IMG/VR virus record: IMGVR_UViG_3300024226_000001
Span: 62,001-126,000 of that record
Source of the DNA: a virus
DNA: 64,000 nt
Reading direction: 5' to 3' (one strand)
Positions 35,986 to 43,802 of this stretch are shown piece by piece (position 1 is the first letter of the stretch; every line of letters begins with the position of its first letter). A program made the position numbers and the translations under genes. Under the pieces are notes generated by a model. That model saw only the letters and a program-made list of their open reading frames with translations. It made no database searches and had not been told where the DNA came from.

Positions 35986-37857
35986 ATGGAATTAAACGAA
36001 AACGAAAACTTATCACTTGGCGATATGGCCGGAATGGGAGAAGTCTCTTTACCATCTGAAACATCAGTTGGATCAGGGGATATTCCAGCCGGAAAAGGAG
36101 ATGCCGAAGAAGAGTATAAGAAGAAGAGAAATAAAAAGAAACAACGCGAAATGAAAAACATTATATCATTTGAATCTTTCGGATCACTTGATGAAGGTAA
36201 AACAATATCTTCTTCTAAAATATCTATGATGGGTGCAAGAGTTCTTAATAAAATTAGCATCGGTACTATATTTGATACAGAAGATGGAAACTATGAAATT
36301 ACGGATTATGGCCGACAGGCAAATGCATTTAAAGAATTTGAAGCAGAACATAATGGTAAAAAAGTAAAGGTAAAATTAACTGCAATGTATGGTGTTAAGT
36401 TAGAAGTAACTGACGATGTACGCAGCGCTAGATTTAATAAAGAAGTAAAGCTAAATTCTATTATTTTAGAATCGGTTAATGAAGGTAAGTTTGACGGTAT
36501 TGCAGATTTAGTAAAATCTTTACATTTTGAAATGGATCCTAAAACTGCCGAAGAAAAGAAGATTGAAATAGGTTACAGACAAGGAGAAGTAACAAAGCGT
36601 AAACAAATTGAAGGTGGTAATTATTCACTAAGAAGATTCAGAAAAGAAATTAAATATTGGGACGGTAATAAAAGAGATCAAGAATGGGCAGAAGGCGTAT
36701 TTGCTGGTCCAGACCATTATAATACTGTAAAGTCAACATTAGGAGCTGGTCCTCATAAGAAAGCTGTTAAGAAAGTAAGATGGACTCAAAGGAAATATGA
36801 CCAATGGTTAGAAGACGTTGCATCAAACGACGGTTGGAAGAATGCCTATGATATGGCACAAAACGCCCAATTCGAACCAGGTCTTATTGATTGGGTTGAG
36901 AAAAACTTTAGAGGTGATGATCCAATGCAAAGAATCCAATGGGATATTGAAGCATTTGCAGAATCAACATCCACTAAACTGACTCATTTAAAATCTATTA
37001 ATGAAGATGTTATTTTAGATAAAGAAACAGATGATGAAATATTCGATTCAGAAACATACTATACAATAAGTAAGGTTTTAGCTATTGCTAGAAAATCTAA
37101 AGAATGTAAAGAAGCATACAAAAGAGAATCTAACTTCGGTAATGGTTTACAAATGGCTGAACGTTTAAAAAAGGAATTTCCAAAAATTCAATTCAAATGT
37201 AGAGTTTATAGATCAGAATGGAATTATGGAGGTAACTTATGTTTGAGCATTGAGCTTCGAGGAAAATCATGGAAACATGAAGTATTTAAGTTTCAGTCTA
37301 ACAACTCAACGCGTAAACCTAATTATTCATTTGCAAAATTATTCAATGGAACCAAAAAAGTATCAACTGGAAAGGTAGAAGATGATTGGGGTATGGGAAC
37401 TGTACATGGTTCTTATCAATCTATTTCTAGCTTTGATAAATTTATGGATGATGTAGTTGGAGTTTTCAAAGATTACAAAAGAGTAAACGGAGTAGAATTT
37501 GACATGAAAACTATCCTAGCAGGTTTTAAAGCTAATGATAAAATATTAGCCGAATGGACTAGATTAAAGCCAAGAATCGAAAAGCAATATGACATCGCAA
37601 AGGCAAGCGGAAGAAAAGCACATAGAAGAATAGAATTAAGAATGCCTTATATTAGAACGGCTGAAAAGAAAGTTTATTATAAGACTGACGAGCCAAGAGA
37701 ATTAAGACATCCTGATGAATATGGAGAAAGCGCTTATAATATTATAGATGGAAGAGATTACGCTAAGTACGAAGCTGCTCAAGCTAAGGTTTCAGATATG
37801 ATTGAAAAGTTTTGTAAGAAACATAACTTTGAATTTGTATGGGCTGCTAGCTGGTAA
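35986..37857 (+). CDS. Leader-bearing protein with N-terminal extension or alternative start
   Basis: The frame gives 623 residues from the ATG at 35986. The shared leader (MKNIISFESFGSLDE) begins only at Met56, whose ATG is at 36151, giving a 568-residue alternative. Residues 1-55 are a low-complexity acidic/Gly segment (MAGMGEVSLPSETSVGSGDIP) and a Lys/Arg stretch; they may be a small fused or separately initiated product. Predicted cuts are SLDE70|G, SVNE166|G and SINE|D further on. The remaining domain is basic with many Trp and Tyr and no recognised motif. A perfect hairpin terminator follows. Confidence 0.7.
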   Translation: MELNENENLSLGDMAGMGEVSLPSETSVGSGDIPAGKGDAEEEYKKKRNKKKQREMKNIISFESFGSLDEGKTISSSKISMMGARVLNKISIGTIFDTEDGNYEITDYGRQANAFKEFEAEHNGKKVKVKLTAMYGVKLEVTDDVRSARFNKEVKLNSIILESVNEGKFDGIADLVKSLHFEMDPKTAEEKKIEIGYRQGEVTKRKQIEGGNYSLRRFRKEIKYWDGNKRDQEWAEGVFAGPDHYNTVKSTLGAGPHKKAVKKVRWTQRKYDQWLEDVASNDGWKNAYDMAQNAQFEPGLIDWVEKNFRGDDPMQRIQWDIEAFAESTSTKLTHLKSINEDVILDKETDDEIFDSETYYTISKVLAIARKSKECKEAYKRESNFGNGLQMAERLKKEFPKIQFKCRVYRSEWNYGGNLCLSIELRGKSWKHEVFKFQSNNSTRKPNYSFAKLFNGTKKVSTGKVEDDWGMGTVHGSYQSISSFDKFMDDVVGVFKDYKRVNGVEFDMKTILAGFKANDKILAEWTRLKPRIEKQYDIAKASGRKAHRRIELRMPYIRTAEKKVYYKTDEPRELRHPDEYGESAYNIIDGRDYAKYEAAQAKVSDMIEKFCKKHNFEFVWAASW

Positions 37858-37883
37858 TCTTTAAAATATTTAAACAATTTAAG

Positions 37884-37914
37884 AATGCTCTGTATAACTA
37901 CAGAGCATTTTTTA
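37884..37914 (+). terminator. Intrinsic terminator, perfect 11-bp stem
   Basis: The stem 37884-37894 pairs perfectly with 37899-37909 around a TAAC loop and runs into a T tract. It closes the leader-protein block. Confidence 0.88.
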
Positions 37915-37924
37915 TTAATAGAGT

Positions 37925-38317
37925 ATGGACAAGATGAGATTCGCATTAATTGCGCACGATAACAAAAAAGCAGACATGGTAGCATTTGTATCTAAGAGAT
38001 TAGATTTCTTTAACAGTGATGCAGTAGACATAGTTACCACAGGAACTACGGGGAAAAAGGTAGAGCATGCTGGAATTGATAGAGTTTCTACTGTTCAAAG
38101 TGGTCCTCTAGGTGGAGATGCTGAAATAGCGGCAATGGTAGTTAGAGGAGAAATCACAGGCGTAATATTCATGAGAGACCCTCTAGATAAACATCCACAT
38201 GATGTAGATATATCAATGCTAATGAGACTTTGCGATGTCCATGACATCCCCTTGGCTACCAACTACAGCACTGCAAGTATTCTTATCAAGTGGTATAGAT
38301 CTAAATATAAAATATAA
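37925..38317 (+). CDS. mgsA: Methylglyoxal synthase
   Basis: A protein of 130 residues, close to the usual MGS length of about 150. The enzyme converts dihydroxyacetone phosphate to methylglyoxal and phosphate. All catalytic positions of E. coli MgsA are present with nearly identical spacing: His11/Asp12 (AHD), the phosphate-binding TTGTTG, GPLGGD with Asp65 as general base, DPL (Asp85), and HPHDVD with His92 and Asp95. The end, IPLATNYSTASILI, is also typical. The Asp65-Asp85-His92-Asp95 spacing equals that of E. coli. An intact enzyme is therefore likely. It lies just after a terminator, before sugar-nucleotide genes. An ATG three codons downstream is an alternative start. MGS is unusual cargo for a T4-like phage. 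Confidence 0.9.
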   Translation: MDKMRFALIAHDNKKADMVAFVSKRLDFFNSDAVDIVTTGTTGKKVEHAGIDRVSTVQSGPLGGDAEIAAMVVRGEITGVIFMRDPLDKHPHDVDISMLMRLCDVHDIPLATNYSTASILIKWYRSKYKI

Positions 38318-38334
38318 ACAATTTAGTTTTTTTA

Positions 38335-38343
38335 AGTATAATA
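38335..38343 (+). promoter_or_regulatory. AGTATAATA box
   Basis: A copy of the second recurrent box, preceded by a T-rich run. It lies only 4 nt before the ATG at 38348, so if active it would produce an almost leaderless transcript or serve the genes further on. Confidence 0.3.
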
Positions 38344-38347
38344 CAAT

Positions 38348-38593
38348 ATGGATAACATTATCTTCAGACCCGAAAACTTTAACACATGGTCAATTCAAGC
38401 GATAGAGAAAATCGAAACTGTGATTGATTCATGTTCTAGTCTTTCCCATCTAGATGGAGCTAGAAAATTAGTTGATAACTTTACTATCATCACTGCACTT
38501 GAAGAAGATGATGAAAAATCTATTGAAATAATTATTCACCAGTTGTGGCTCAGAATTAAGTTACAAGAAAATAAAATAAATGGATCAAAATAA
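38348..38593 (+). CDS. Small acidic protein of unknown function
   Basis: An 81-residue protein, acidic and helical by eye, containing IEKIETVIDSCSSLSHL and WLRIKLQENK. It overlaps the following nucleotidyltransferase gene by 14 bases, so the two are probably coupled. No family recognised. Confidence 0.65.
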   Translation: MDNIIFRPENFNTWSIQAIEKIETVIDSCSSLSHLDGARKLVDNFTIITALEEDDEKSIEIIIHQLWLRIKLQENKINGSK

Positions 38594-39074
38594 AGGTAAA
38601 ATAGGATTTACAGCAGGGAACTTCGATCTTCTTCACCCTGGATATATTTACACATTCGAAACAGCAAAAGAACACTGTGATTACTTTATGGTATTTCTGC
38701 AAAGAGATCCTTCGGAAACTAGATTTACTAAATACAAGCCAGTAATTCCATTATACGAAAGATATAAAACTTTAATGGCTATTAAATACGTAGACGAAGT
38801 AGTTACATATCAAACAGAAGAAGATCTTATTAACTTAATGGAATTTTATAAACCAGATGTTAGAATTTTAGGAGATGATTACATTGGTAAAAGATTCACA
38901 GGAGATCACATGCCAATTGAGGTTATTTATACAACTAGATCACATAATTGGTCTACGACAAGAATTAAAGATTTAATAACTAAGCAAACCATCTTACAGA
39001 ATCCTTCTATTATAGAAGAAAACGTAAAGTCATTAACAGCTGATGAAGCGGCTAAAATAATTAATAACAAATGA
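38580..39074 (+). CDS. Cytidylyltransferase-family nucleotidyltransferase (TagD/RfaE-C-like)
   Basis: A protein of 164 residues. The HxGH-type signature is seen near the N-terminus as GNFDLLHPGY, where the second His is replaced by Tyr. The C-terminal RSHNWSTTRIKDLI gives the (I/W)STTRI motif. The FDLLHPG form, VILGDDY-like ILGDDY and overall size match glycerol-3-phosphate cytidylyltransferases and the adenylyltransferase half of HldE/RfaE. The substrate would be a sugar or polyol phosphate; with the dehydratase overlapping by 4 bases, a nucleotide-sugar or polyol pathway is likely. The HPGY variant deserves attention because the second His normally binds the triphosphate. Confidence 0.8.
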   Translation: MDQNKGKIGFTAGNFDLLHPGYIYTFETAKEHCDYFMVFLQRDPSETRFTKYKPVIPLYERYKTLMAIKYVDEVVTYQTEEDLINLMEFYKPDVRILGDDYIGKRFTGDHMPIEVIYTTRSHNWSTTRIKDLITKQTILQNPSIIEENVKSLTADEAAKIINNK

Positions 39075-40000
39075 GAATAATAGTAACTGGTGGATTTGGA
39101 TTTATAGGATCTGAATTTGTAAACACGATTGGTAGAAAAAACCCAACAGCAGAAATTGTAGTAGTTGATAAAATGACTTATGCTGCAAATCCAAATAACA
39201 TTAAAACTAAAGTAACATTAATTCAGAAAGATATTTGCGAAGTAACAGTAGAAGATCTAGGAGAATATGATTTCCTTGTTCACTTCGCAGCTGAGAGTCA
39301 TGTAGATAATTCTATTAAAGACGGAAGACCTTTCGTTAGAACAAACGTTGAAGGAACGTTCAATCTTTTAGAGTGTGCTAGACAAAACCCTAATCTTAGA
39401 AAATTTATTCATATTTCTACAGATGAAGTTTACGGCGACATGGACGACATTAGTAAGGACGTAGTAGCGGATGAAGAATTTCCGCTAGTAGCTTCTTCTT
39501 ATTATTCGGCGACTAAAGCATCATCAGACATGCTAGTCCTTTCAGCTAACAGAACATTTGATCTTCCATATATTATTACCAGAACATGTAACAATTATGG
39601 TGCTCATCAACATAAAGAAAAATTTATCCCAACTATCATGCGCTCTATTAAAGAAGGAAAGAAAATTCCTGTTTATGGAGATGGAAAGCAAGTTAGAGAA
39701 TGGATGGACGTAACAGACAACACTTTAGTTATTTATAACTTAATGATGTCAGACCGAATTAACGAAGTATTTAATATTGGTTCAGAGGAAAGATACACTA
39801 ATTTAGAAGTTATTGAAATGATAGGAAACATCATGGGCAAAACTCCTGAATTTGAATTTGTAGCAGACCGTCTAGGACATGATAGAAGATACGCACTTAA
39901 TAGCTCAAAGGTAAATGCTATTTTAGGAGAAATGATCCCTTTATCCTTTGAAGAATTTTTAAAAGAAGAAACATTTAAACTACTAGAAACTCAATTATGA
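39071..40000 (+). CDS. NAD-dependent nucleotide-sugar dehydratase/epimerase (RmlB-like SDR)
   Basis: An extended short-chain dehydrogenase of 309 residues. It has the Rossmann motif GGFGFIGS (7-14), HFAAESHVDNS as in dTDP-glucose 4,6-dehydratases, the STDEVYG segment (Thr117, Asp118, Glu119) that supplies the dehydratase acid/base pair, and YSATK with Tyr145/Lys149. T-D-E plus RTCNNYG points to RmlB-type 4,6-dehydration rather than simple epimerisation. It is shorter than cellular RmlB (about 350). It overlaps the nucleotidyltransferase upstream and the small gene downstream by 4 bases each. It may modify the host surface or make a sugar donor for DNA modification; which is not determinable. 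Confidence 0.85.
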   Translation: MRIIVTGGFGFIGSEFVNTIGRKNPTAEIVVVDKMTYAANPNNIKTKVTLIQKDICEVTVEDLGEYDFLVHFAAESHVDNSIKDGRPFVRTNVEGTFNLLECARQNPNLRKFIHISTDEVYGDMDDISKDVVADEEFPLVASSYYSATKASSDMLVLSANRTFDLPYIITRTCNNYGAHQHKEKFIPTIMRSIKEGKKIPVYGDGKQVREWMDVTDNTLVIYNLMMSDRINEVFNIGSEERYTNLEVIEMIGNIMGKTPEFEFVADRLGHDRRYALNSSKVNAILGEMIPLSFEEFLKEETFKLLETQL

Positions 40001-40212
40001 ATAAGAAATTAATCGAAATGCTAAGAGCTAGTGCCTTAGCTGAAAAATCAAAAGCACTTTTATCTTTAGATCTTTTAGGAAATAAAGGATCTGGTATTGG
40101 AGATCACTCAACTGGTGATTTCTATAAAAATGCAGAAGAAGCTTTATCAATGTTAGTTGACGCTGATGATAAGTTAGAAGCACTTGACAAGTATTTTCCA
40201 GAAGATTTGTAA
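39997..40212 (+). CDS. Small conserved-looking protein of unknown function
   Basis: A protein of 71 residues coupled by a 4-base overlap (ATGA) to the dehydratase gene. It is helical, with a central GIGDHSTGDFYKNAEEAL and an acidic end (KYFPEDL). I do not recognise a family. It ends the operon: a strong terminator follows 29 bases later. Confidence 0.65.
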   Translation: MNKKLIEMLRASALAEKSKALLSLDLLGNKGSGIGDHSTGDFYKNAEEALSMLVDADDKLEALDKYFPEDL

Positions 40213-40241
40213 AACATTGCACTTTTTTTGAAAAAAAGCAG

Positions 40242-40270
40242 CCCGAGATTTTTTTATCTCGGGTTTTTTT
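40242..40270 (+). terminator. Intrinsic terminator
   Basis: A perfect 8-bp stem (40242-40249 with 40256-40263), a six-T loop and a seven-T tail, with a matching A tract before the stem. Confidence 0.9.
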
Positions 40271-40278
40271 GTTATATT

Positions 40279-40286
40279 AGTATAGT
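40279..40286 (+). promoter_or_regulatory. AGTATAGT promoter-like box
   Basis: A variant of the second recurrent box, placed directly after a terminator and 21 nt before the ATG at 40308. Good position for the promoter of a new unit; activity is inferred. Confidence 0.45.
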
Positions 40287-40307
40287 AATTAATAAACAAA
40301 GCAATAA

Positions 40308-41249
40308 ATGAAAAGATATTCGAAAGGAATTAAAACCAACGACCACACATTAACAGATGTATTTTCAGCCTATGAATGTAATAGAGAAACTCAATTCGTA
40401 GAAGCCTTTTTTGGCAAAGAAGAAATGAACACTGTAATCGAAGCATGTGGTTTATCCAGCATTGAAGATATAGACAGAAAATTAGAAACACCTATCACAA
40501 TTGGAATGGCAACCAAAAGAGCTGATCTTACGTTTGAAGACGAAGGACAGATGTATTATTTTGAAGTGATGAGTCAATCTCAAAAGGGTAAATGGGACAA
40601 TGATCACCATGAACAGTTCTATCTTAAATCCAATAGACTTAAACAGGATTACGAACAAGTATATTCATTTGCAATTGCGTTTAAAGAATTCGATGCACCC
40701 TATCTTAATGAATTTTCTAAGATGGAAGATTCTTATGCTATACATCTAAGGTTCAATGATCAAGGTTATTTTGCAGATGTATATGGAATAGAAGAAAAGA
40801 AGGAAAAGGTTTCAGTTAAACTCGCTTCGCTTGAAGAGCTTGGTTTAAAATGGATGAAAGTCGCTTCATCTGAAATGGGATTCAAAAATAGAAAAGAATT
40901 ACCACACCGCAGTAGATACCTTTATATTGGAAAGGCTTATACTGGTTCTAGATTGGGTATAGAATGGGTTATTAATCAAAAGAACCATGACCTTGGAATT
41001 AAAATATCAGGATATTTAGTTAAAGATCATGGACTTACTAGAATCATAGATGAAACAGGAAAGATAATTGATAGTATAAAATCTAAAGTTCCAGGTTTTG
41101 AATTCGTAAAAGAAAGCACAGGTGCAAATGATAAAACAATTTCATTTAAATTTGATAACACTGATTTCTCAGAAGAAAATGTAAAGCTGCTAAAGGATAT
41201 CACAGTTGCTTTCGCCGAAGAATTAGGAATAGAAAACTTACTAAAATAA
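40308..41249 (+). CDS. Protein with possible nuclease-like N-terminal domain (DUF4268-like)
   Basis: A protein of 313 residues. Residues about 60-110 read RADLTFEDE, then YYFEVMSQSQKGKWDNDHHEQ, similar in layout to the N-terminal nuclease-like part of DUF4268 proteins, where an Asp strand precedes a FE/EN-x-Q strand and a Gln-containing helix. The C-terminal half (YLYIGKAYTGSRLGIEWVI, then a long helix) could be the DUF4268 module itself. Catalytic activity is uncertain because the usual ExK is ExM/Q here. It starts a new transcription unit after a terminator. Confidence 0.65.
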   Translation: MKRYSKGIKTNDHTLTDVFSAYECNRETQFVEAFFGKEEMNTVIEACGLSSIEDIDRKLETPITIGMATKRADLTFEDEGQMYYFEVMSQSQKGKWDNDHHEQFYLKSNRLKQDYEQVYSFAIAFKEFDAPYLNEFSKMEDSYAIHLRFNDQGYFADVYGIEEKKEKVSVKLASLEELGLKWMKVASSEMGFKNRKELPHRSRYLYIGKAYTGSRLGIEWVINQKNHDLGIKISGYLVKDHGLTRIIDETGKIIDSIKSKVPGFEFVKESTGANDKTISFKFDNTDFSEENVKLLKDITVAFAEELGIENLLK

Positions 41250-41256
41250 AACAAAG

Positions 41257-41433
41257 ATGAGCAAAGAAGACGTAAAGGTATTGGTTAATCTACTAACCAA
41301 TGCAGCAGATGAAATTAAGTATGCAAACATGGACCACGAAACACAATTCGCGTATAACGAAGGAATTGAAGATCTAATAATTCTAGTAGAATCAAAATTA
41401 GAAAAATTAGCCGTAAACAAAACGCATATATAG
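41257..41433 (+). CDS. Small acidic helical protein
   Basis: A 58-residue ORF with ATG at 41257 seven bases after the upstream stop and an A-rich leader (AAAACAAAG). The sequence is helical (VLVNLLTNAADEIKYANMD, then EDLIILVESKLEKLA). It fills a gap in an otherwise tightly packed operon on the same strand. Function unknown. Confidence 0.55.
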   Translation: MSKEDVKVLVNLLTNAADEIKYANMDHETQFAYNEGIEDLIILVESKLEKLAVNKTHI

Positions 41434-41441
41434 AGTATAAT
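41434..41441 (+). promoter_or_regulatory. AGTATAAT promoter-like box
   Basis: A copy of the second recurrent box, 16 nt before the ATG at 41458 and immediately after the stop of the small gene. Activity is inferred. Confidence 0.4.
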
Positions 41442-41457
41442 AATTAAACACATTCTT

Positions 41458-41724
41458 ATGAAAAGTATCTTAGAAGAAGCAAACGAAATTGTAAACAACA
41501 GGAGTGAAGAAGCGGATCGTAATTACGGTCCTTTTTCAGAAGGCATGGACAGAGCTGCCCTAATATTTAAAGGTATGACAGGCCATGATGTAAGTGGCGC
41601 TGATATGTTTAAAGCATTAGTTGCTCTTAAGTTTTCAAGAGAAAGTTACAATCATAAAAGAGATAATCTCTTAGATGCAGTAGCATACATTCAAGGTTTA
41701 GATAATTACGAAAACGGAAAATAA
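41458..41724 (+). CDS. DUF6378-like small phage protein
   Basis: An 88-residue protein with the pattern LEEANEIVNNRSEEADRNYG, then a phased helix, then ALKFSRESYNHKRDNLLDAVAYIQG. The order (R..YG, then LK..R......K.DN..D...Y) matches a small helical family common in phages, often near nucleotide-metabolism genes. Its biochemical role is not established. It is followed directly by an unknown gene and the glucosyltransferase. Confidence 0.65.
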   Translation: MKSILEEANEIVNNRSEEADRNYGPFSEGMDRAALIFKGMTGHDVSGADMFKALVALKFSRESYNHKRDNLLDAVAYIQGLDNYENGK

Positions 41725-42078
41725 ATGAAAGTACAGGTAAGAAGAACCGAGTATCGATATATTGCCGAAGCAACTCCTATCGTAACATTAGACACTGAAA
41801 AATTCCCTAATTATAAAGGAGCAACCGAAGAAGAATTCGTTCAATACTTAGCAGAAAACTATTGGGAGCTGGAAGGAATGGACGAATTAGTAGGAACTGA
41901 TATCGGGGTAAATGACGAAGAAACACATAACGCATTAGGAGATTTAGTCTATTCCGAAATGGACGTATATTCTGATTCATCTGAAAAAGGATATGAAGGA
42001 GAAATACAAATAGGAGAAGAAGACCAATCATACAGAAAACATGGAGGATTTAACATAAAACACGGATCACAAATATGA
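41725..42078 (+). CDS. Acidic protein of unknown function
   Basis: A 117-residue, strongly acidic protein starting directly after the previous stop and overlapping the glucosyltransferase start by 4 bases (ATGA). The N-terminus is a basic beta strand (KVQVRRTEYRY). The rest is rich in Glu, Asp, Gly and Tyr. No family recognised; tight coupling suggests a function with the DNA-modification genes. Confidence 0.65.
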   Translation: MKVQVRRTEYRYIAEATPIVTLDTEKFPNYKGATEEEFVQYLAENYWELEGMDELVGTDIGVNDEETHNALGDLVYSEMDVYSDSSEKGYEGEIQIGEEDQSYRKHGGFNIKHGSQI

Positions 42079-43298
42079 AAATAGCATTAGTATTAGCAAA
42101 AGGAGTTGAAGGTTGTGGACTCACAAGACACACAATCGAATTTTATAATTGGCTTATAAAAGAAGGCCATGATGCCACGATTTATGCAGCGGTAGAAAAG
42201 AAATGGCCTCGCCATAAAACTACAGATATTGTTTGCACTGAATTTAAAAGAAAGGATATTCCTAATATCGCTAAAGAACTTGAAAAAAGTGATGTAGTAT
42301 ATTACACATCGTATCCGCATAAATCAGTAGGAGATGAATTCAACGAAGATTTTATTGAGCACTGTATTTATGGTTTAGAAAATCCTATTAAAATAGGAAA
42401 CTGCTTAGATCATAACACTGCAAACTTAGCAAAGAATTATAAGTATTGGGAAATCATGAAATCAATGGACGCTATGTTCAACTATTCTGCAAGATCTAAT
42501 TTTGCAAATAAATTAAGAGAACATGCACCTGATACTCCATTAATCGAAATGAATCTTAATCCTTATGACTATGATGCATGGTCTAATATTGTGGTTCCAG
42601 TTGAAGAACAAGAAAGAAGAACTACATACTTTGGAAGATTTGCTGGATTTAAAGATCCTTTTAGAATGTTCGATATTATGGAACTATTGAAAGGTAATAA
42701 TTTCGTAACAGAATGTAGAGGAGTTGAAAGATCTATTGGAGCTCTTCCTATGTTTTTACAAGAAGATAGAAAAACTCTAAGAGAAGATATCTTTGAAGTT
42801 CATGAAATCAAAAACCCTGTTACATATCCACAAGTCGAAGACAGAATGTATATGTATGGGCCTTATAATTTAGCAGAAGGAATGGCAGAACTTGGAAAAT
42901 CAATGTTCGGTGCAGAATTCTTTAACTTACCAGAAAGACTCTATGGTTCAATGATTGAATATGCAATGTGTGAGGTTATTGCAGCGGGAACTATACCACT
43001 ATTTGACAAACACTGGGGAACTCACGTTATTCACAGAACAGAAGGAGTTCCTTTCATAGAACTTGAAGATTTTGCAATCTTCGTAGACAAAGAAGATATT
43101 GCAGCTTCTATTCCACAGATTTTAGAATTAGCAAACAATAACGAAAGAAGAGAAGAGTTTAGAAAAAACTCTTTAAGATTAGCTAAATTACACAACGCGC
43201 CAGAAGTTGTTAACAATGATCTCTTTGAAGCTATTAACAATGTTAATAAAAGATCAGTAGAAAAACCAGTAGAATTAAAAACAGATTCATTATTTTAA
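42075..43298 (+). CDS. a-gt: DNA alpha-glucosyltransferase (T4 a-gt family)
   Basis: A protein of 407 residues (T4 AGT: 400). T4 AGT transfers glucose from UDP-glucose to 5-hydroxymethylcytosine in DNA. The N-terminus, ALVLAKGVEGCGLTRHTIEF, follows T4 FMARGLEGCGVTKFSLEQ, and both continue with W(L/F)IK(E/N)GH. Later segments also align: the YFGRFAGFKDPFRMFD region with RWIGRTTTWKGFYQMFD, and MIEYAMCEVIAAGTIPLFDK with SLEYTHLELGACGTIPVFWK. This is a GT4-like GT-B enzyme. The next gene is a gp56-type dCTPase, which in T4 supports hydroxymethylcytosine DNA. The sugar and base specificity here are inferred. Confidence 0.87.
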   Translation: MKIALVLAKGVEGCGLTRHTIEFYNWLIKEGHDATIYAAVEKKWPRHKTTDIVCTEFKRKDIPNIAKELEKSDVVYYTSYPHKSVGDEFNEDFIEHCIYGLENPIKIGNCLDHNTANLAKNYKYWEIMKSMDAMFNYSARSNFANKLREHAPDTPLIEMNLNPYDYDAWSNIVVPVEEQERRTTYFGRFAGFKDPFRMFDIMELLKGNNFVTECRGVERSIGALPMFLQEDRKTLREDIFEVHEIKNPVTYPQVEDRMYMYGPYNLAEGMAELGKSMFGAEFFNLPERLYGSMIEYAMCEVIAAGTIPLFDKHWGTHVIHRTEGVPFIELEDFAIFVDKEDIAASIPQILELANNNERREEFRKNSLRLAKLHNAPEVVNNDLFEAINNVNKRSVEKPVELKTDSLF

Positions 43299-43305
43299 GT
43301 AGAAT
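43298..43305 (+). promoter_or_regulatory. AGTAGAAT promoter-like box
   Basis: The AGTAGAATAATAA string, shared with the box before the sliding clamp gene, overlaps the glucosyltransferase stop and lies 29 nt before the ATG at 43335. Activity is inferred. Confidence 0.4.
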
Positions 43306-43334
43306 AATAAGTAACATTAAAAAGTAGCGAAAAA

Positions 43335-43802
43335 ATGGCAAACATTGACAACGAATGTAAAGATCTAGAAGTAAAAGATTTTTACGACCAATCAACAACA
43401 CACTTAGCAGATATCATGGAAAACCAAAAGAAGATGCAAGAGCAGACTTATGGTTTTAACTTTGATAATATGACAATCCGAGAAATTATGGATTTCTGGC
43501 ACTGTAACACACATGCAGTAGTTGACGAAATTCATGAAATGACAGATGCTCTAGGCGGTATTAAAGACGGAAGTGGTAATGCAGTATGGAAATACTGGAA
43601 AAAAGACTTCACTAAGTATGATAAGTTAAAAATTTCTGACATGTCCGAAGGCGACAAAAAAGAATTGTATATGGAATGGGTAGACATTCTACACTTCTTT
43701 ATTAATTACGCCGCTTCAATTGGGCTAGATGCTAAAACAGCATACAACTACTACTTCGCAAAAGCAGAAGAGAATGTTAACCGTCAGAAAAATAACTATT
43801 AA
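43335..43802 (+). CDS. 56: dCTPase/dUTPase (gp56-like)
   Basis: A protein of 155 residues (T4 gp56: 171). It hydrolyses dCTP and dUTP to monophosphates, keeping cytosine out of phage DNA and feeding the dTMP/hm-dCMP pathway. It is an all-alpha NTP pyrophosphatase with metal ligands visible as DEIHE (Glu65, Glu68) and EWVDILHFF (Glu114, Asp117). The C-terminal AEENVNRQKNNY matches T4 KENFERQDNGY, and AVWKYWKKDF matches AVWKKWKARY. Its position directly after the glucosyltransferase supports a DNA-modification module. The stop overlaps the start of the polymerase gene by one base (TAATG). Confidence 0.92.
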   Translation: MANIDNECKDLEVKDFYDQSTTHLADIMENQKKMQEQTYGFNFDNMTIREIMDFWHCNTHAVVDEIHEMTDALGGIKDGSGNAVWKYWKKDFTKYDKLKISDMSEGDKKELYMEWVDILHFFINYAASIGLDAKTAYNYYFAKAEENVNRQKNNY

